In this document: positions 7,506-15,454 of the stretch, piece by piece
Layout: each line of letters opens with the position of its first letter
Position numbering within the stretch: position 1 is the stretch's first letter
From: Mucilaginibacter arboris
Lineage (GTDB): Bacteria; Bacteroidota; Bacteroidia; Sphingobacteriales; Sphingobacteriaceae
Length of the DNA: 37,647 nt
NCBI RefSeq assembly: GCF_009754915.1
Contig: NZ_WPIK01000023.1
Span: 1 to 37,647, forward strand
Direction of reading: 5' to 3'
Program-made: the position numbers and the translations under genes
The notes under the pieces: generated by a model
Databases searched by the model: none
The model's input: only the letters and a program-made list of their open reading frames with translations
What the model was told of the DNA's origin: nothing

Positions 7506-8735
7506 TCAATGCAATACAACCGCCTCCTGCCCTTGTGGTGCTTCTATCTGATTGCCAATCTTGCTTCTGCCTAACACTAAAACCAGCAAAGCCAGTAAAG
7601 TAGTTCCGGCAATAATGGCAACCATAGGCAAAGCAGAATGCGTGTTAAACAAACTTACGCCAACAGAGGCCAATGCGCCCATTCCTAACTGCAATGCGCC
7701 CATTAAGGCTGATGCACTTCCGGCATTTTTAGAAAAAGGTGCAAGCGACAAAGCCGAAGCATTAGGGTTGGCGATACCCAAACAGCATAAAAACAAGAAC
7801 AGCATGGCAATCGTACCATACAATCCAAACCAGCCGTTCATTGTTCCGAAAAGGAAGATTAGTCCAATTAGGGATTGTCCAATTAAAGCAGCGAAAACAA
7901 GTTGCTCGCTCTTGTATTTCTTCAGCAACAAACCGTTAAACTGACTGGAGCCAATAAAACCGACAGAAAGAAAGGCAAATATCCAACCGTAAACTTTTCC
8001 GTTAACTTCAAAAATATCCATAAAAACCAATGGCGAACCGGAAACATAAGCAAACAAACCGGCAAAAGCCAGGGCGCCGGCAAAAGCATAAGTATAAAAT
8101 TGTGGTTCGCGCAGTACCGACCAAAAGCCCATTAAAATTGGTTTTGGTTTGAGAGAGATAGAAGCATCAGGCCGATAACTTTCGGGCAAAAAGAAAACGG
8201 AAGCAATCAGGATCAAAATTCCCATAAAGGCCAGGACCAGGAAAACAGATTGCCAGCCAAAAGCAGCCGTAACATAACCGCCAACCGTGGGCGCAATCAT
8301 GGGCGAAGCGCCTACAACCAGCATCAGCAAAGAAAAAACCTTAGCGCTGTCTTTTACCGGAAACAGATCACGTACCATAGCAACTGAAGCTACACTTGCG
8401 GCACAACTTCCTATCGCCTGTACAAAACGCAACACAATTAAAGCTTCGATTCGATGGGCCGATAAACAGCCAAAGGAAGCCAGAATGTAAACTACCAAAC
8501 CAATATACAAAGGCGTTTTCCTGCCGAAACGATCGAGCAAAGGCCCATACAATAATTGGCCAGCAGAAATACCGATAAAAAAACTGGATAAAGAAAGTGC
8601 CACGCGTGCAACCGTTTCGTGCAGGTCTTTTGCAATAGCCGGGAAACCGGGCAGGTACATATCAATAGAAAACGGGCCTAAAGCGGTTAAAGTTCCGAGG
8701 ATTAGGATGAGGAAGAAGTATCGTTTTTTAGTCAT
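7506..8735 (-). CDS. Bcr/CflA family multidrug MFS transporter
   Basis: 409 residues, about 12 membrane helices. Family marks: the N-terminal LGTLTALGPFSIDMYLPGFP, the motif A loop GQLLYGPLLDRFGRKTPLYIG, and MVRDLFP followed by GASPMIAPTVGGYV (motif C of drug antiporters). Such proteins export drugs or small metabolites (sulfonamide, bicyclomycin) by proton antiport; the substrate here is unknown. It is transcribed alone, with repeat copies 5 and 6 upstream in the gap that follows. Confidence 0.92.
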   Translation of the reverse strand: MTKKRYFFLILILGTLTALGPFSIDMYLPGFPAIAKDLHETVARVALSLSSFFIGISAGQLLYGPLLDRFGRKTPLYIGLVVYILASFGCLSAHRIEALIVLRFVQAIGSCAASVASVAMVRDLFPVKDSAKVFSLLMLVVGASPMIAPTVGGYVTAAFGWQSVFLVLAFMGILILIASVFFLPESYRPDASISLKPKPILMGFWSVLREPQFYTYAFAGALAFAGLFAYVSGSPLVFMDIFEVNGKVYGWIFAFLSVGFIGSSQFNGLLLKKYKSEQLVFAALIGQSLIGLIFLFGTMNGWFGLYGTIAMLFLFLCCLGIANPNASALSLAPFSKNAGSASALMGALQLGMGALASVGVSLFNTHSALPMVAIIAGTTLLALLVLVLGRSKIGNQIEAPQGQEAVVLH

Positions 8736-8768
8736 GGGGCTAATTTTGAGCTGTATTTTGAAAGCTGA

Positions 8769-8791
8769 ATGCTTCTTTTACAGGTATTTTT
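8769..8791 (+). repeat. Dispersed repeat copy 5
   Basis: ATGCTTCTTTTACAGGTA followed by a T-run, 33 bases upstream of the Bcr/CflA start. Confidence 0.75.
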
Positions 8792-8933
8792 TAGAAGCCG
8801 CAAAGGTTGGGTAATGTTTTGGGATTTGGAAGACATCGTATCAGAAATCCAATTTTTAATTTAGAAGTTGTTTAAACTTTTATGCTTCGTTTAAATAGGT
8901 ACAAGGCCCTTCTATAGGTTCAGGACCGTGCCC

Positions 8934-8956
8934 ATGCTTCTTTTACCGGATAAAAA
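8934..8956 (+). repeat. Dispersed repeat copy 6
   Basis: ATGCTTCTTTTACCGGATAA then AAA: the core TTTTACCGGATAAAA is nearly a perfect palindrome. Confidence 0.8.
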
Positions 8957-9002
8957 CTGGTGTTTGCCTGCATTTAAATAATCAAAAAAACAATGGTCAA
9001 CA

Positions 9003-9025
9003 TTTTTAGCTGATAAAAGAAGCAT
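9003..9025 (-). repeat. Dispersed repeat copy 7
   Basis: TTTTTAGCTGATAAAAGAAG then CAT; facing copy 6 about 45 bases away. Confidence 0.8.
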
Positions 9026-9081
9026 CAGCCTAAAAATCAAAAATCCAAGGCCTGTTTAAAATTTATTCCGCAATTTTTTGT

Positions 9082-9094
9082 ATGCTTCTTTTTT
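9082..9094 (+). repeat. Dispersed repeat copy 8, half
   Basis: ATGCTTCTTTTTT then the REP-like element begins directly (TTGGCTAAAGCC). The element may have inserted into a copy of the repeat. Confidence 0.5.
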
Positions 9095-9301
9095 TGGCTA
9101 AAGCCGTTGCCTGTGTTTCTACTAACCATGGTCTGAAGGCCGTGGCAATTTTAAAGCGTAGTTTTTACGACAACCTTTGTTTACCAATGCTGGATTTCCC
9201 TGTGCGGACAGGACGCCCAGGCCATGTTCTAATTATTGGCGGTTGCCATGGCCTTCAGGCCGTGGACAAAGGATAAGCGGCAACGGGCTTTAGCCAAAAA
9301 A
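9091..9301. repeat. REP-like inverted pair (BIME-like)
   Basis: The two ends are inverted copies: TTTGGCTAAAGCCGTTGCC on the left and GGCAACGGGCTTTAGCCAAA on the right. Inside them lie a second inverted pair, CCATGGTCTGAAGGCCGTGG (about 9127) and CCATGGCCTTCAGGCCGTGG (about 9246). Each end can fold as two hairpins. This is the layout of REP sequences mobilised by REP-associated (Y1) transposases; no such gene is in the window. Confidence 0.7.
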
Positions 9302-9375
9302 CCAAAACATTTAAAAAAATCATGGCACAAAAGGGGCATCAAAACAAAAGGACAAAATTTAAACAGGCCCTAACA

Positions 9376-9399
9376 TTTTTGAGGTGATAAAAGAAACAT
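9376..9399 (-). repeat. Dispersed repeat copy 9
   Basis: TTTTTGAGGTGATAAAAGAA then ACAT; one base off in the AAGCAT end. Confidence 0.65.
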
Positions 9400-9431
9400 C
9401 AACTACAGAAATTAAAAACCAGCGGTTAATA

Positions 9432-9454
9432 TTTTTAAGCGATAAAAGAAGTAT
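9432..9454 (-). repeat. Dispersed repeat copy 10
   Basis: TTTTTAAGCGATAAAAGAAG then TAT; a direct repeat of copy 9 with 32 bases between. Confidence 0.65.
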
Positions 9455-9587
9455 CAACCTCAAAAAAAGCGGGCCAGAAAAAAAAGTTTAAACAAGTTCT
9501 TAATTATATTTGATCGATCTTAGAATTCCACAACCGAAATCAGTATTTTTAATGAAATGACATTTAACAAACTAAAAAGCTATTATC

Positions 9588-9733
9588 ATGAAAAAGCCTA
9601 AAAGAACATCCAATCAAACTAAAATTATTGAGGGAAAGGACAAAGTTTACGAAAATTAATTGAATTTAAAAAGAAGGCGAACAGCGAACTTGTAATATTG
9701 AAGGATGGTAAAATAGTTAGAATTAAGCCGTAA
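9588..9733 (+). pseudogene. Frameshifted small protein gene
   Basis: ATG at 9588 reads MKKPKRTSNQTKIIEGKDKV YEN and stops at 9657. The adjacent frame then continues LIEFKKKANSELVILKDGK IVRIKP to a stop at 9731. Inserting one A in the short A-run at 9652-9655 would give a single product of about 48 residues joining at KVYEKLIEF. The tail (LVILKDGKIVRIKP) looks like conserved small basic Bacteroidota proteins that I recall seeing near toxin or regulatory genes, function unknown. A single-base loss or sequencing error is most likely; -1 frameshifting cannot be excluded. Confidence 0.6.
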
Positions 9734-9814
9734 ACGCTTCTGTATTAAAAATCTATTCTTTTATATAAAATTAGAATACTACAATTAAATAAAAGCATAA
9801 AAAAATGAAACGTA

Positions 9815-9874
9815 TTTTAGCTGATAAAAGAAGCATCAAACAAACCATCCAATGCTTCTTTTATCACCTAAAAA
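9815..9874. repeat. Dispersed repeat copies 11 and 12, inverted pair
   Basis: Copy 11 (9815-9836, minus) and copy 12 (9852-9874, plus) face each other across 15 bases. ATAAAAGAAGCAT and ATGCTTCTTTTAT pair fully, with TTTTA/TAAAA on the outside. The hairpin ends 8 bases from the stop of the aldo/keto reductase gene (minus strand) and could serve as its terminator. Confidence 0.75.
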
Positions 9875-9881
9875 TCCAAAT

Positions 9882-10865
9882 TTAAAATTCCCCAACTTTA
9901 GGTTTCGTTCCAACAATACCTTCTATCTTTTCCAAAACTTCCGGAGTTAATAAAGGCACAACTTCCAAGGCGGTTAAATTTTCTTTTAATTGTTCCGTTT
10001 TAGATGCACCTAAAATTACCGAACTTACATTTGGATTTTTAAGGCACCAGGCCAAACTAAGTTTGGCCATAGAAGTATTTAATTCGTCGGCAACAGTTTT
10101 TAATTCCTGTACTTTTTTGATCCGGTCTTCGGCTAAAGTTGCATCTTTTAACCAGCTTAAACTTGCAATATTTAAACGCGTATCTTTCGGGTCGGCATTG
10201 TTGTATTTGCCGGATAACAAACCTGAAGCCAATGGCGACCAGATCGTTGTGCCCAAACCATAATCCCGAAAAAGCAATTGATATTCATCTTCCAGCTTTT
10301 TGCGTTCAAACAAATTGTATTGCGGCTGTTCCATAGTTGGACCAATCAAATGGTTTTCTTTGGCTACGCGGACCGCTTCCATAATTTCCACGCCGCTCCA
10401 TTCTGATGTTCCCCAATACAAAATTTTGCCTTGCTGCAGCAAAGTATTCATCGCCCAGACCGTTTCTTCAACCGGCGTATTTTTATCCGGGCGATGGCAG
10501 AAATATAAATCCAGGTAATCAACTTGTAACCGTTTTATCGCAGCGTTGCAAGCTTCGATCACATGTTTTCGTGATAAACCAACGCGGTTTGGGCCTTTTT
10601 TCTCCGCCCCGAAAAATACTTTGCTGGAAACGATATACGAATCGCGGTCCCAATTCTTACTTTTCAGGATTTTGCCCATTACCGTTTCCGATTTTCCGCC
10701 GGCATAACCTTCGGCGTTATCAAAAAAGTTTACGCCTTGGTCGTAGGCAATGCCCATTAGTTCGTCTGCTGTTTCATCACTGATCTGATTACCGAAAGTA
10801 AGCCAGCTCCCCAAAGAAAAAGCACTTAATTGCAAACCTGATTTTCCTAATCTTCTATATTCCAT
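9882..10865 (-). CDS. Aldo/keto reductase (Kv-beta-like, AKR6 type)
   Basis: 327-residue TIM-barrel NADPH oxidoreductase. Active-site residues are visible: Asp and Tyr in DNAEGYAGGKSE (about 49-60), Lys in VSSKVFF (about 80-86), and His in YFCHRPD (about 120). The C-terminal cofactor-binding part has VILGASKTEQLKENL. N-terminal MEYRRLGKSGLQLSAFSLGSW is typical of the Kv-beta / YghZ branch, which reduces aldehydes such as methylglyoxal. Substrate not known here. Transcribed alone, with repeat copies on both sides (9815-9874 and 10874). Confidence 0.93.
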   Translation of the reverse strand: MEYRRLGKSGLQLSAFSLGSWLTFGNQISDETADELMGIAYDQGVNFFDNAEGYAGGKSETVMGKILKSKNWDRDSYIVSSKVFFGAEKKGPNRVGLSRKHVIEACNAAIKRLQVDYLDLYFCHRPDKNTPVEETVWAMNTLLQQGKILYWGTSEWSGVEIMEAVRVAKENHLIGPTMEQPQYNLFERKKLEDEYQLLFRDYGLGTTIWSPLASGLLSGKYNNADPKDTRLNIASLSWLKDATLAEDRIKKVQELKTVADELNTSMAKLSLAWCLKNPNVSSVILGASKTEQLKENLTALEVVPLLTPEVLEKIEGIVGTKPKVGEF

Positions 10866-10873
10866 TGTTGCTA

Positions 10874-10897
10874 TTTTTATAGGGATAAAAGAAGCAT
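10874..10897 (-). repeat. Dispersed repeat copy 13
   Basis: TTTTTATAGGGATAAAAGAA then GCAT, 8 bases upstream of the aldo/keto reductase start codon, in the presumed leader or promoter. Confidence 0.75.
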
Positions 10898-10953
10898 CAG
10901 GTTTTATTTGTTTTCAAGGAGGATTAAAAAGGAGTTTAAAATGAAGTGTGAAA

Positions 10954-11424
10954 TTAATATTCCAGCGGAACGATCGGCTCTTTTTTATTGGTTGACATGA
11001 TAATCATCGTCTGGAAAGTTTTAACCACAGTAATGCGGCTAATCTTTTGCATAATCAACTGCTCGTACGATTTGATGTCTTTCACATAAACCTTTAACAA
11101 AAAATCGCACTGACCGGTAACATGGTGGCATTCGGTAATTTCTTTGATTTCCTGGATCTCGTTTAAAAAAGTTTGGATCGTATCGATCTGATGAAAATCA
11201 AGTGAAACCTGGATAAACGTTTTAATGCCCAGGCCCAGCTTTTCTTCGTCCACCAAAGCATGATAACTTAAAATATAGCCAGCGTTTTCCAGCTTGCGTA
11301 CCCGTTCTAAAGTTGGCGCGGGCGAAAGTCCGATTTCGTTTGATAACTGTAAATTGGTGATCCGTCCGTTCTGTTGCAAAATTTTTAAAATCTGCAGGTC
11401 TGTTTTGTCTAATTCAATCGCCAT
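10954..11424 (-). CDS. Lrp/AsnC family transcriptional regulator
   Basis: 156 residues. N-terminal AsnC-type HTH: LDKTDLQILKILQQNGRITN then LQLSNEIGLSPAPTLERVRKLE at about 25-47. C-terminal RAM (ligand) domain at about 66-150 with ITECHHVTGQCDFLLKVYVKD. Such proteins sense amino acids and control transport or metabolism, usually autoregulated. It is divergent from the DtxR-like gene with a 114-base gap. The likely target cannot be assigned. Confidence 0.93.
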   Translation of the reverse strand: MAIELDKTDLQILKILQQNGRITNLQLSNEIGLSPAPTLERVRKLENAGYILSYHALVDEEKLGLGIKTFIQVSLDFHQIDTIQTFLNEIQEIKEITECHHVTGQCDFLLKVYVKDIKSYEQLIMQKISRITVVKTFQTMIIMSTNKKEPIVPLEY

Positions 11425-11501
11425 AGCTTACAATGAGAGCTTTTCTCTCACCAACAAATTTAAATTTAATTATATCAACTAAAATGAATTTTATTTGTTG
11501 T

Positions 11502-11517
11502 TTTAGATGTGTCTAAA
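11502..11517. promoter_or_regulatory. Palindrome upstream of DtxR/MntR-like gene
   Basis: TTTAGA-TGTG-TCTAAA, perfect 6-bp arms, ends 21 bases before the start codon. The site fits a metal-dependent DtxR/MntR operator in shape and place. Binding by the adjacent regulator is inferred. Confidence 0.6.
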
Positions 11518-11538
11518 TTTTTAATTAGTTAGTTCAAA

Positions 11539-12198
11539 ATGCAAGCTTCTTTTACCGAGGAAAATTATTTAAAAGCGATCTATCATTTATCCGAAGAAGG
11601 CCGTCAACAGGTTAATACCAACCGCATTGCAATGGTTTTAAATACCAAACCGGCATCGGTTACCGATATGTTAAAAAAGCTATCCGAAAAAAACCTGTTG
11701 AATTACACGCGTTACCAGGGAGTTAGCCTGACGGACCCAGGCAGAAACATTGCTTTGAAAGTAATCAGGAAGCATCGTTTATGGGAGTTTTTTTTGGTGG
11801 AGAAACTAAACTTTGGCTGGGACGAAGTGCACGACCTGGCAGAACAGTTAGAGCATATCCAATCGGTAGAGCTAATTAACCGGCTGGATAGTTTTCTTGG
11901 CTTCCCGGAATATGATCCGCACGGCGATCCGATCCCAAAAGATAACGGCACAATCAAATGCTATGATTTAAAACCGATTTCTGCATTGCATGTCGGAGAA
12001 ACCGGAACGATTGCTGGCGTAAGGGAACACTCGCCGCTATTTTTACAATATCTGGAGAAAATGAATCTGGTAATCGGCAAAAAAATAAGCATGGAAGAAG
12101 TAATTGCTTACGATGAAACAGTAGTAATTACTACAGAAAACAATCAAAAAATCAACATCAGCAAAGCAGCAGCTAAAAATATTTTAATAACAATATGA
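11539..12198 (+). CDS. DtxR/MntR family metal-dependent regulator
   Basis: 219 residues. N-terminal winged helix (SFTEENYLKAIYHLSEEGRQ; recognition region TKPASVTDMLKKLSEKNLL), dimerisation and metal-binding region at about 75-135 (KHRLWEFFLVEKLNFGWDEV, then HDLAEQLEHIQS), and a C-terminal FeoA/SH3-like domain from about 145 (LKPISALHVGETGTIAGV). These repress uptake genes when Mn or Fe is plentiful. The stop overlaps the Nramp start by four bases (ATGA), so regulator and transporter form one operon; the palindrome at 11502 is the likely operator. Manganese is favoured by the Nramp partner. Confidence 0.92.
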   Translation: MQASFTEENYLKAIYHLSEEGRQQVNTNRIAMVLNTKPASVTDMLKKLSEKNLLNYTRYQGVSLTDPGRNIALKVIRKHRLWEFFLVEKLNFGWDEVHDLAEQLEHIQSVELINRLDSFLGFPEYDPHGDPIPKDNGTIKCYDLKPISALHVGETGTIAGVREHSPLFLQYLEKMNLVIGKKISMEEVIAYDETVVITTENNQKINISKAAAKNILITI

Positions 12199-14066
12199 GT
12201 ACTAGTAGTGAATCATTAGGCGAAGTTCATGGCTCGGTAATTACCAATGGCAAAGTAGGCTGGCGAAGAATTTTATCGTTTTTTGGGCCCGCTTATATGG
12301 TAAGCGTGGGCTATATGGATCCTGGCAACTGGGCAACCGACCTGGCTGCCGGCAGCCAGTTTGGCTACAAACTGATCTGGGTTTTGCTGTTATCTAACCT
12401 GGTCGCGCTGTTGCTGCAATCTTTAGCAACCCGATTGGGCATTGTACAGGGATTGGATTTGGCACAGGCTTCGCGGCAGCATTATAACCGTTTTGTTAAC
12501 TTCTGCCTGTTTATTTTGGCGCAGATTGCCATTATTGCCTGCGATCTGGCAGAAGTAATTGGAATGGCTATTGGTTTGCAATTGCTGTTCCATTTGCCCT
12601 TGCTTTGGGGCGTTGCGCTCACGATGTCGGACACGATTTTGCTTTTGTTTTTGCTGAACAAAGGCATGCGCCACCTGGAAGGGTTTATCATTTCGATGGT
12701 TTTTATTGTCGGGCTTTCTTTTTTGGTGGAGATGTTTATTGTTGAACCAGATATAAAACAAGTTGGTTTAGGGTTAATTCCGCACAATTTAAACGGAAGT
12801 GCTTTATATATTGCCATAGGTATTATTGGTGCAACGGTGATGCCGCACAACCTTTACCTGCATTCGTCTTTAGTGCAAACGCGGAAGATTGAACGGAATG
12901 AAATTGGTATCCGCGAATCTATCAAAATGAATTTGCTCGATACAACCATTGCGCTTAACCTTGCTTTTTTTGTAAATGCCGCTATTCTGATCCTTGCTGC
13001 CGCTGCTTTTTTCAGGTATGGTTTTCATCAGGTTGCCGAAATCCAGGATGCGCATAAATTGTTGCAGCACATTTTTGGTTCGCTTGCGCCTGCGCTGTTT
13101 GCCATTGCGTTAATAGCAGCCGGACAAAGTTCTACCGTAACCGGAACTTTAGCCGGACAAATTATTATGGAAGGCCACATCAATTTGCGGATACAGCCCT
13201 GGTTGCGCCGGATGATTACGCGTTTGCTGGCTATTATCCCTGCTTTTTTTACCATCCTTTATGCTGGCGGCCAGGCTTTAGGTAACTTACTTATTTTTAG
13301 TCAGGTTGTTTTAAGTTTACAATTGGGTTTTGCCGTTATTCCGCTCATTCATTTTACTTCTGATAAAGAAAAAATGGGATCTTTTGCTAACACAACCCGG
13401 ATTAAAGTTTTAGCCTGGCTAACAGCGGTCCTGATTGTTGGCCTCAATGTAAAATTAGTTGTCGAACAAATTGCAGATTGGGCAAAAGGAAGTCCAAATC
13501 AGCAAACCTTAATTTATTTTACAACTATTCCGCTTGCTATCGCTATCGTCTTACTACTTTTATACGTATTTTTAAAACCGTTTTTTATCAAATCTGAGAA
13601 CAAGCATAGCAAAGTCCCACATGGCTCTGCACTGGAAATTGAAGCGATTGCGCCTGTCAATTTAACCCGGATTGGTATTGCTGTTGACTTTTCTGCACAC
13701 GATCGTGATACCATTCGACATGCATTGATGCAAGGCGGGAAAACAGCAGAATATTACCTGATCCACGTTGTAGAAACTGCCGGTGCACAGTATTTGGGCG
13801 AAGCAGTAAATGATTATGAAACACAAAGCGACAAGGAAAACCTGGAAAAATACCAGTTGAGATTGAAGGAATTGGGTTATCACTCGCATAACTCGGTTGG
13901 TTTTGGCAAAGTTGCACAAGCTATTGCCCAAGTAGTGAACAAGCAAAACCTGGAACTATTGGTAATGGGCGCACATGGCCATAAAGCTTTTAAAGATATT
14001 ATCTTTGGCACCACAGTTGATTCGGTAAGGCACCTGATTAAAGTTCCGGTATTAATTGTGCAGTAA
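12195..14066 (+). CDS. mntH: Nramp divalent metal transporter fused to UspA domain
   Basis: 623 residues: an Nramp transporter of about 11 helices (residues 1-455) plus a cytoplasmic universal-stress-protein domain (about 485-623). The transport site is intact: DPGNW at about 40-44 and TVMPHNLYLHSS at about 215-226 carry the Asp, Asn and Met that coordinate the metal. The Usp part begins RIGIAVDFSAHDRDTIRHAL and ends with the ATP-loop pattern GAHGHKAFKDIIFGTTVDSV. Proton-coupled Mn(II)/Fe(II) import is expected. The Usp tail could gate transport by nucleotide, as inference. The stop codon TAA lies inside a dispersed-repeat copy (14061). Confidence 0.93.
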   Translation: MSTSSESLGEVHGSVITNGKVGWRRILSFFGPAYMVSVGYMDPGNWATDLAAGSQFGYKLIWVLLLSNLVALLLQSLATRLGIVQGLDLAQASRQHYNRFVNFCLFILAQIAIIACDLAEVIGMAIGLQLLFHLPLLWGVALTMSDTILLLFLLNKGMRHLEGFIISMVFIVGLSFLVEMFIVEPDIKQVGLGLIPHNLNGSALYIAIGIIGATVMPHNLYLHSSLVQTRKIERNEIGIRESIKMNLLDTTIALNLAFFVNAAILILAAAAFFRYGFHQVAEIQDAHKLLQHIFGSLAPALFAIALIAAGQSSTVTGTLAGQIIMEGHINLRIQPWLRRMITRLLAIIPAFFTILYAGGQALGNLLIFSQVVLSLQLGFAVIPLIHFTSDKEKMGSFANTTRIKVLAWLTAVLIVGLNVKLVVEQIADWAKGSPNQQTLIYFTTIPLAIAIVLLLLYVFLKPFFIKSENKHSKVPHGSALEIEAIAPVNLTRIGIAVDFSAHDRDTIRHALMQGGKTAEYYLIHVVETAGAQYLGEAVNDYETQSDKENLEKYQLRLKELGYHSHNSVGFGKVAQAIAQVVNKQNLELLVMGAHGHKAFKDIIFGTTVDSVRHLIKVPVLIVQ

Positions 14067-14076
14067 AAGAAGCATG
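14061..14076 (-). repeat. Dispersed repeat copy 14, overlapping Nramp stop
   Basis: CAGTAAAAGAAGCAT: the TAA of the repeat core is the stop codon of the Nramp-Usp gene. Only the AAAAGAAGCAT half and part of the core are kept. Confidence 0.6.
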
Positions 14077-14108
14077 GACAGATCAGAAAAGGCAGATCAA
14101 CACAGAAC

Positions 14109-14570
14109 ATGAAAGAAGAAAAAGAACAAAACGTACATATCAAAAATAAAAGGGCTTATTTTGATTTTCATATTGATGATAAATTTGTAGCCGGCATTAA
14201 ACTGTTAGGAACAGAAATTAAATCGATCAGGCAGGGAAAAGCAAATTTAACAGATTCCTTTTGCACCTTTATAAACGATAATTTGTACATCCGCAATTTG
14301 CATATTTCAGAATATTCGCACGGCTCGTTTTACAACCATGAAGCCAAACGCGACCGCGTTCTGTTGCTGCAAAAAAAGGAATTGAAGAAACTGAAATCCA
14401 GAACGGAAGAAAAAGGTTTTACCATCGTTCCGCTCACAATTTTTATTAGTGAACGCGGTTTTGCTAAAGTAGAAATTGGCCTTGCACAAGGTAAAAAGAC
14501 GTTTGATAAGCGGGAAACGATGAAAGAACGGGATTCTAAAATTGAAATGGACAGGGTAATGAAAAGATAG
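14109..14570 (+). CDS. smpB: SsrA-binding protein SmpB
   Basis: 153 residues, full length for SmpB. It binds tmRNA and brings it to stalled ribosomes for trans-translation. The conserved OB-fold start is present (IKNKRAYFDFHIDDKFVAGI then LLGTEIKSIRQGKANLTDSF), as are the RDRVLLLQKKELKKL and GFTIVPLTIF segments. The C-terminal tail GKKTFDKRETMKERDSK is the basic helix that enters the mRNA channel. The start at 14109 precedes the conserved region. The ssrA gene itself is not in this window. It stands 42 bases after the Nramp gene, probably an independent unit. Confidence 0.97.
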   Translation: MKEEKEQNVHIKNKRAYFDFHIDDKFVAGIKLLGTEIKSIRQGKANLTDSFCTFINDNLYIRNLHISEYSHGSFYNHEAKRDRVLLLQKKELKKLKSRTEEKGFTIVPLTIFISERGFAKVEIGLAQGKKTFDKRETMKERDSKIEMDRVMKR

Positions 14571-14668
14571 ATCGGTTGCAAGTTGTGAGTTTTCTGTTGA
14601 CAGTTTTGGAAAAAGGCCCGGCTAATAAAGCAGAACTGATAACCCGCAATTGAAAACAGGCAACTTTC

Positions 14669-15337
14669 TCACCATGCCTGATCTCCCACCAGCGGAACAA
14701 ACCGAAAAGTATCCAAACTAACTTTTTCATAATCATTTTCTGCTACGCGAAGAATGGTGGTCATTAACTGGCTTTTTTCATCTCCAACCGGAATTACCAA
14801 TAATCCACCAATTTTAAGTTGTTTTAATAAGATTTCGGGGATAAAAGGAGCACCGGCCGTCACCAGAATTTTATCGTAAGGCGCATGTTCGGGAATGCCG
14901 TTAGAACCATCTCCGCAGAAAAAATGAGCATTATAGCCCATGTGCGGCAGCACTTTTATCGTTCGTTCATAAAGTTTTACCTGCCGTTCAATGGTAAAAA
15001 CCTCGGCACCTAATTCTAACAAAATACAGGTTTGATAACCGGAACCTGTTCCAATTTCCAAAACACGATCTTTCTTTTGAATATGCAGCAATTCGGTTTG
15101 ATAAGCAACGGTATAAGGCTGAGAAATGGTTTGTCCGTCACCAATCGGGAAAGCAATATCCCGGTAAGCCTGTATCCAGAAGGTTTCATCAAAAAAATAA
15201 TGGCGCGGCACTTTGGCTATCGCATCCAAAACCCGCTGATCACCAATTTTCCTTACTTCCTTTAGAAACTTCACCAATTGTTTCCTCGCCCCTTTTTCCC
15301 GGTAATTATCCACAAACTTGTAAGCCATGCCGTGCAA
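14669..15337 (-). CDS. pcm: Protein-L-isoaspartate O-methyltransferase
   Basis: 222 residues. It uses S-adenosylmethionine to methylate isoaspartyl residues in damaged proteins, starting their repair. SAM-binding motif I is VLEIGTGSGYQTCIL at about 96-110. Ahead of it is the family-specific FPIGDGQTISQPYTVAYQTE, which contacts the isoaspartyl substrate, and ILVTAGAPFIPEILLKQLK follows. Length and order are normal. Transcribed alone, convergent with smpB. Confidence 0.95.
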   Translation of the reverse strand: MHGMAYKFVDNYREKGARKQLVKFLKEVRKIGDQRVLDAIAKVPRHYFFDETFWIQAYRDIAFPIGDGQTISQPYTVAYQTELLHIQKKDRVLEIGTGSGYQTCILLELGAEVFTIERQVKLYERTIKVLPHMGYNAHFFCGDGSNGIPEHAPYDKILVTAGAPFIPEILLKQLKIGGLLVIPVGDEKSQLMTTILRVAENDYEKVSLDTFRFVPLVGDQAW

Positions 15338-15454
15338 AGATATTTTTTCAGAAAGAATATCTTAATTTTTATCCAAATTAAAATTTGCCAAAAGCCATTA
15401 GCTTTACAGAACTTATTTTAGGTTGAAGTTGTTCAACAAATCAAGAATAAAAAC

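Larger units (their letters stand above)
8736..9587. other. Gene-poor stretch rich in repeats
   Basis: I find no convincing gene in this 850-base stretch. It contains six or seven copies of the dispersed 23-bp repeat and a REP-like inverted pair at about 9091-9301. The small open frame at 9082-9276 is built entirely of repeat sequence and is not a gene. Confidence 0.7.

Noticed and set aside
9082-9276. 64-codon open frame on the plus strand
   Set aside because: Made entirely of the REP-like element and half a dispersed repeat copy.
8769-9874. CRISPR array
   Set aside because: The repeats are in both orientations with irregular spacing and no unique spacers of constant length; no cas genes are present.
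11541-11556. Match to the dispersed repeat (GCTTCTTTTACCG) at the start of the DtxR-like gene
   Set aside because: It codes the conserved SFTEENYLKA start of the family and lacks the TAAAAA end; best explained by chance in coding sequence.
12423-12850. Antisense frames over the Nramp gene
   Set aside because: Shadows of a strongly conserved transporter gene; no independent signals.
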